DNA from: Akkermansiaceae bacterium UBA4145
GTDB taxonomy: Bacteria; Verrucomicrobiota; Verrucomicrobiia; Verrucomicrobiales; Akkermansiaceae
Direction: 5' to 3'
DNA length: 17,537 nucleotides
NCBI GenBank assembly: GCA_002380675.1
Contig: DFWB01000010.1
Location: 1-17,537, forward strand
In this document: positions 14,244 through 17,537 of the stretch, piece after piece
Layout: every line of letters starts with the position of its first letter
Numbering within the stretch: position 1 is the first letter of the stretch
Translations under genes and position numbers: made by a program
The notes under the pieces: generated by a model
What the model saw: the letters and a program-made list of their open reading frames with translations, nothing else
Told to the model about the DNA's origin: nothing
Database searches by the model: none

Positions 14244-15086
14244 ATGCCACTTAAAAGCTTCAAGCCAGTGACGCCCTCTAACCGCTACAAGGTGTGGCCA
14301 AGTTACGAGGAAATCACCAAGAAGAAGCCCGAAAAGGAACTGACCGAGCCGCTTCCGAGGAGCGGGGGTCGGAACAACCAGGGCAAGATTACCTGTCGAC
14401 ATATTGGCGGGGGACATAAGCGCAAGTATCGCTTGGTCGACTTCAGGAGACGTAAGCGTGAGGTCGAAGCCCGTGTCACGGCAGTGGAATATGATCCTAA
14501 TCGAACTTGCCGAATTGCGTTGATTCAGTATTCCGATGGAGAGAAGTCTTACATTCTATGTCCGTCCGGACTTCAGGTAGGAGCAACCGTTCAAGCGGGA
14601 GAGAATGCGCCGCCTACGCCCGGTAATGCATTGCCACTCAAGAGTGTGCCTCTGGGAACGGCAGTCCACAATATTGAGCTGCGTCCAGGCGGAGGAGGAA
14701 AAGTGGCGAGATCGGCTGGTCAGCAGGCAGTAGTTTCAAACCGTGAAGGCGGTTACGCCTTGGTCAAGATGCCGTCTGGGGAAATTCGGCGCTTTCACGA
14801 AAACTGTTATTGCACAATCGGTCAGGTCGGGAATCGGGACCACATGAACGAGGTCTCAGGAAAGGCTGGGAGAACTCGCTGGAAAGGAGTCCGTCCGACA
14901 GTTCGCGGGATGTGTATGAACCCGGTGGATCACCCCAATGGTGGTGGTGAGGGTAAATCCAAGTCTGGAGGGGGAAGACAGCACCTCAAATCTCCATGGG
15001 GCCACACCAAGGGTCAACGAACCCGGTCCAAATACAAAGGCAGCAACAAGTTCATTGTCGAGCGCCGCAATGCCAAGAAGCGTTAA
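14244..15086 (+). CDS. rplB: 50S ribosomal protein L2
   Basis: Highly conserved large-subunit protein needed for subunit association and peptidyl transferase activity. The 280 residues are normal (270-280). Seen: SGGRNNQGKITCRHIGGGHK near 40-59, YDPNRTCRIALIQYSDGEKSYIL, RPGGGGKVARSAGQQAV, and RGMCMNPVDHPNGGGEG near the C-terminus. The essential His of the VDH motif (E. coli His229) is kept, while the following HPH is HPN here. The C-terminal KGQRTRSKYKGSNKFIVERR is typical. The start lacks a Shine-Dalgarno sequence. rpsS follows after 12 bases. Confidence 0.98.
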   Translation: MPLKSFKPVTPSNRYKVWPSYEEITKKKPEKELTEPLPRSGGRNNQGKITCRHIGGGHKRKYRLVDFRRRKREVEARVTAVEYDPNRTCRIALIQYSDGEKSYILCPSGLQVGATVQAGENAPPTPGNALPLKSVPLGTAVHNIELRPGGGGKVARSAGQQAVVSNREGGYALVKMPSGEIRRFHENCYCTIGQVGNRDHMNEVSGKAGRTRWKGVRPTVRGMCMNPVDHPNGGGEGKSKSGGGRQHLKSPWGHTKGQRTRSKYKGSNKFIVERRNAKKR

Positions 15087-15098
15087 CAACCTGAAATT

Positions 15099-15368
15099 AT
15101 GCCACGTTCTCTAAAGAAAGGTCCTTTCGTAGACCAGAAGCTACTAGCCAAGATCGACGTCGCGGTCGAAAAGGGTGACAAGAAGCCGATAAAGACTTGG
15201 AGCCGGCGCTCCATGATTACACCAGACTTCGTTGGGCTCACCTTCATGGTGCACAACGGAAAGGGTTTCACGAACGTATACGTTTCTGAGAATATGGTGG
15301 GTCACAAGTTGGGAGAGTTCGCGCCAACCAGGATTTTCAAAGCCCACGGAGGTATGGGTAAGAAGTAA
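15099..15368 (+). CDS. rpsS: 30S ribosomal protein S19
   Basis: Small-subunit head protein in contact with S13, near the A-site tRNA. The 89 residues match the family: MPRSLKKGPFVDQKLLAKI, TWSRRSMITPDFVGLTFMVHNGK, and HKLGEFAPTRIFKAHGG before a short Lys-rich end. No Shine-Dalgarno sequence is present (ACAACCTGAAATT before the ATG). In nearly all bacteria rplV follows directly; here a 237-codon foreign gene starts 36 bases after the stop. Confidence 0.98.
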   Translation: MPRSLKKGPFVDQKLLAKIDVAVEKGDKKPIKTWSRRSMITPDFVGLTFMVHNGKGFTNVYVSENMVGHKLGEFAPTRIFKAHGGMGKK

Positions 15369-15404
15369 TTTTCCCGATTTCTACTACGCCAACAAACTGT
15401 TGCA

Positions 15405-16118
15405 ATGGTTACTATACCCTTAAAGTTGACACTCTCCACCCTCATGGTGGCAGGGTTGATGCCGTGGTGTGGTGCTGAGGAGGTTGATGAGCCGAAACAG
15501 CTCAGAAAGGAGAATGCGCAGTTGCGGCTACAAGTTGGGAGTTTGCAGGAAAGTCTTGTCGAGGCAAACCGAAGGGAAAAGGAGTCGGCTGAGGCGTTGG
15601 TGAGGATAAGGATCAGACTGCAGGCGCTGGGGAAGGATCTCATCAGCGGTGGAGATGAAAGAACTGTAGAGGCATGGCAGAATGTAACCGTCCTGGACCG
15701 GCGCCTGCGAAGAATGGAAGAGGCTGCAATCCGACTCAGTTCAGCTGCTCAGGCCTACATCAAAACAGCCATTACGGCGGATCCGGAAGCGAGATCCCAG
15801 CTGGAGGCGTATTTGCGAGCCCTTGAAGTGGAGTTAGGTCTGAGGAATATGCCCGAAAAGAATGTTGAGAAAGGCAACCTGCAGTATGCGCAGGTAAAAA
15901 GTATAGATGAAAAGAGTGGGTTGGTGGTCCTCAATGTGGGTGCTAAGGAAGATGCCCGTATAGGTATGGTTTTTAATATTATGCGTGGGGAGGTGATGGT
16001 GGCTGAGGCCATGGTTGCAGACGTTCGCCCTGACATTTGTGGGGTGTTTGTCCAGAAACTCCAAAACGATAACAATCCAGTGCGGTTCAATGACACCGCT
16101 TCGCTCAAGAAGAATTAA
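15405..16118 (+). CDS. Exported coiled-coil protein of unknown function inside the ribosomal operon
   Basis: I do not recognise this 237-residue protein. It has a likely signal peptide: Lys at 7, a hydrophobic stretch about 8-21 and a signal-peptidase I type site after CGA near residue 24. Cys22 has no lipobox. A charged helical region with heptad-like spacing (about 30-78, ENAQLRLQVGSLQESLVEAN) and a second helical part (95-148) follow. A C-terminal domain (about 160-237) contains YAQVKSIDEKSGLVVLNVGAKEDARIGM and VRPDICGVFVQKLQ. That pattern resembles small beta-barrel domains seen at the ends of some envelope or flagellar-accessory proteins, such as the FlgT C-terminal domain; this is only an impression. 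The gene sits between rpsS (36-base gap) and rplV (15-base gap) with no visible promoter or terminator, so it is probably co-transcribed with ribosomal genes. Confidence 0.85.
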   Translation: MVTIPLKLTLSTLMVAGLMPWCGAEEVDEPKQLRKENAQLRLQVGSLQESLVEANRREKESAEALVRIRIRLQALGKDLISGGDERTVEAWQNVTVLDRRLRRMEEAAIRLSSAAQAYIKTAITADPEARSQLEAYLRALEVELGLRNMPEKNVEKGNLQYAQVKSIDEKSGLVVLNVGAKEDARIGMVFNIMRGEVMVAEAMVADVRPDICGVFVQKLQNDNNPVRFNDTASLKKN

Positions 16119-16133
16119 GTTCGCCCTATAATC

Positions 16134-16733
16134 ATGGAAGTACGTTCTGTTTACAAATACGCACGGATCTCGCCTAAAAAAGCGCGGGATGTGGCCCGTG
16201 AGATCCAGGGCCTCCCTGTTTCCGACGCTATTGACACCCTCAACTTTACGCCGAAGAAAGCGGCATTCTTGATTGGGAAAACACTCAAAAGCGCGGTCGC
16301 GAATGCCGAAAATAACCATGATCTGGCGGCGGATAGTCTTCTCGTCAAGGAGGCCAATATATCAGACGGCCCCTCATTCCGTCGCTTCAAGCCCCGGGCT
16401 CGTGGTTCCGCCAGTGCAATCAAGAAAAGGACGAGTCATATTTACATTATTCTGACCGATGAGGGAGCCGAAGAGAAGGCCCCTTCAAAGCGCGAGCAGG
16501 GTAATAGAAAAAAGCCGGCAGCGAAGACGGAGAAGGTCAAGGAGGAAGCCGCTTCAGATGAGAGTGTAACAGACAGTGCGGAGGCAGAGATCGTCGCCGA
16601 AGATCAGGTAGACGCGGATCCCGTACAGGAAGCTTCGGACCATTCTCCAGACGAGGAAACTGGCGCCGAGCAAGTCACCGAAGAACCTACGACTTCTGAA
16701 GAGGAATCGGAGGAAGAAGAACAAAAGGACTAA
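16134..16733 (+). CDS. rplV: 50S ribosomal protein L22 with long acidic C-terminal extension
   Basis: Residues 1-110 are a normal L22: VYKYARISPKKARDVAREIQG at the start, the helix LKSAVANAENNHDL, and the tunnel-lining hairpin FRRFKPRARGSASAIKKRTSHIYIIL at 82-107. L22 is usually about 110 residues. Here another 89 follow: first a Lys/Glu-rich linker (111-136), then a strongly acidic, Ser/Thr-containing, low-complexity tail (137-199) with 27 Asp/Glu among 63 residues and a single Lys. The tail is likely disordered. There is no frameshift sign and the frame ends at a clean TAA. The start has no Shine-Dalgarno sequence. rpsC follows after 25 bases. The core function in exit-tunnel structure and 23S binding is secure; the tail's role is unknown. 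Confidence 0.97.
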   Translation: MEVRSVYKYARISPKKARDVAREIQGLPVSDAIDTLNFTPKKAAFLIGKTLKSAVANAENNHDLAADSLLVKEANISDGPSFRRFKPRARGSASAIKKRTSHIYIILTDEGAEEKAPSKREQGNRKKPAAKTEKVKEEAASDESVTDSAEAEIVAEDQVDADPVQEASDHSPDEETGAEQVTEEPTTSEEESEEEEQKD

Positions 16734-16758
16734 GAAACTTTCCCCACCAAAAAACATT

Positions 16759-17537
16759 ATGGGACAAAAAGTAAATCCCGTCGGATTCCGACTCGTGGTC
16801 AATCGTGATTGGCGCTCCAAATGGTATGCTGAAGGCGATGATTATCGTGAGAAACTTCATGAGGATCTTAGCGTGCGGAAGTATCTGAGTGGCCGCCTGC
16901 AATTTGCTGCCCTTTCCAAGGTGGTTATTGAGCGAGCGTGGAACAGTGTTCGCGTCACATTGCACACATCCCGGCCCGGATTGGTAATTGGAAGGAAAGG
17001 CTCTGAGATTGAGCGCATGACGAACGATATCTCGAAGATCTGCGCTGACTCGCAGGTTAAGATCGATATTGTGGAAGTGCGTAGTCCCGAACTAGATGCG
17101 CAGTTGGTAGCAGAGAATGTTGCGGTCCAATTAGAGCGTCGGATCAGTTTTCGACGGGCCATGAAAAGAGCCCTGCAAACCGCCATGGACTTTGGTGCTG
17201 AGGGAATACGAATCCGATGTGCCGGGCGTCTTGGAGGATCGGACATCGCACGTGCGGAGTGGTATCGGGAGGGAAAAGTGCCTTTGCAGACATTGCGAGT
17301 GCCGATCGATTACGGATTCGCTGAAGCCCAGACCGTTTACGGTATCATCGGAGTGAAATGCTGGGTGAACCGTAATGAGAAAGAGGAGAAAGAGGGAGGA
17401 CGCGGTGGTCGCCCCCAGCGTCGTGACGACCGTCGTGGCGGGCGCGGACCAGGCGGTCCTGGTGGACGTGGACCTGGTGGTCCTGGTGGTCCTGGTGGAC
17501 GTGGACCTGGTGGACGCGGCCCTGGCGGCCCTGGCGG
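16759..17537 (+). CDS. rpsC: 30S ribosomal protein S3 with Gly/Pro/Arg-rich C-terminal tail (partial)
   Basis: Small-subunit protein at the mRNA entry site, with helicase-related residues. The ATG at 16759 opens a frame of at least 259 codons that leaves the window. Residues 1-210 are classical S3: MGQKVNPVGFRLVVNRDW, the KH-domain motif with VIGRKGSEIE near 75-84, SPELDAQLVAENVAVQLERR, RRAMKRALQTAMDFGAEGI, RLGGSDIARAEWYREG and TVYGIIGVKCWV. From about residue 214 the sequence becomes basic and repetitive (GRGGRPQRRDDRRGGRG, then repeats of GPGG with R or P). E. coli S3 is 233 residues with a short Lys-rich tail, so this extension is unusual in both composition and length. No Shine-Dalgarno sequence. 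The stop is not visible. Confidence 0.97.
   Translation, partial: MGQKVNPVGFRLVVNRDWRSKWYAEGDDYREKLHEDLSVRKYLSGRLQFAALSKVVIERAWNSVRVTLHTSRPGLVIGRKGSEIERMTNDISKICADSQVKIDIVEVRSPELDAQLVAENVAVQLERRISFRRAMKRALQTAMDFGAEGIRIRCAGRLGGSDIARAEWYREGKVPLQTLRVPIDYGFAEAQTVYGIIGVKCWVNRNEKEEKEGGRGGRPQRRDDRRGGRGPGGPGGRGPGGPGGPGGRGPGGRGPGGPG
17443..17537 (+). repeat. Short tandem repeats encoding the S3 GPGG/RG tail
   Basis: Degenerate 9-base units of the type GGT-GGA-CGT, GGT-GGT-CCT and GGA-CCT-GGT repeat in frame to the window end, giving residues such as RGPGGPGGRGPGG. The reuse of GGTCCTGGT and GGTGGACGTGGACCTGGT suggests slippage-type expansion. The right end is outside the window. Confidence 0.8.

Noticed and set aside
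17401..17537. S3 tail as a frameshift artefact
   Set aside because: The frame is continuous from the S3 body, codons alternate synonymously for Gly, Pro and Arg, and the composition is a coherent repeat rather than a random frame.
1..17537. CRISPR array, insertion sequence, prophage or toxin-antitoxin genes
   Set aside because: No spaced direct repeats, transposase, integrase or phage motifs were seen; the window consists of core metabolic, envelope and ribosomal genes.

Overview
The window looks like a chromosomal segment of a Gram-negative bacterium, most likely from the Verrucomicrobiota (an Opitutales/Puniceicoccales-like lineage). This placement is an inference. It rests on paired Skp/OmpH chaperones next to lpxD, which indicates an LPS outer membrane, on the style of the nagB/nagA/Nramp-like cluster, on the scarcity of Shine-Dalgarno sequences, and on a ribosomal cluster without tuf. 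No mobile element, CRISPR array, phage gene or insertion sequence is visible.

Layout. Positions 1-711 (minus) hold the N-terminal part of L-aspartate oxidase (nadB), cut by the window edge. Divergent from it is an amino-sugar cluster: nagB (812-1552), nagA (1549-2454, 4-base overlap) and an Nramp-fold transporter (2540-3778) whose metal-binding motifs are replaced. panC (3803-4639, minus) faces that cluster. An envelope-biogenesis cluster follows: two tandem Skp/OmpH-like periplasmic chaperones (4708-5385 and 5451-6050) and lpxD (6091-7125). Converging on lpxD, with 5 bases between the stop codons, is a beta-CASP metallo-beta-lactamase-fold nuclease (7131-8486, minus). A tRNA with anticodon CAT (8561-8632, minus) lies 74 bases upstream of it.

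An approximately 500-base non-coding interval (8633-9140) carries a good sigma70-type promoter. It leads into one long ribosomal gene block that combines the classical str and S10 operons without tuf: rpsL, rpsG, fusA, rpsJ, rplC, rplD, rplW, rplB, rpsS, an unrecognised exported coiled-coil gene (15405-16118), rplV, rpsC (cut by the window end). Gaps are 11-51 bases and I see no internal terminator.

The most unusual part is the 3' end. A secreted or periplasmic coiled-coil protein gene sits between rpsS and rplV. The next gene, rplV, encodes L22 with a long acidic C-terminal tail. The one after it, rpsC, encodes S3 with a Gly/Pro/Arg-rich repetitive tail. A second point of interest is the Nramp-fold transporter clustered with nagBA: its metal-coordinating DPGN and MPH motifs are GPGS and SIG, which suggests it may not transport canonical Nramp metals. 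Most starts in the ribosomal block lack a Shine-Dalgarno sequence.
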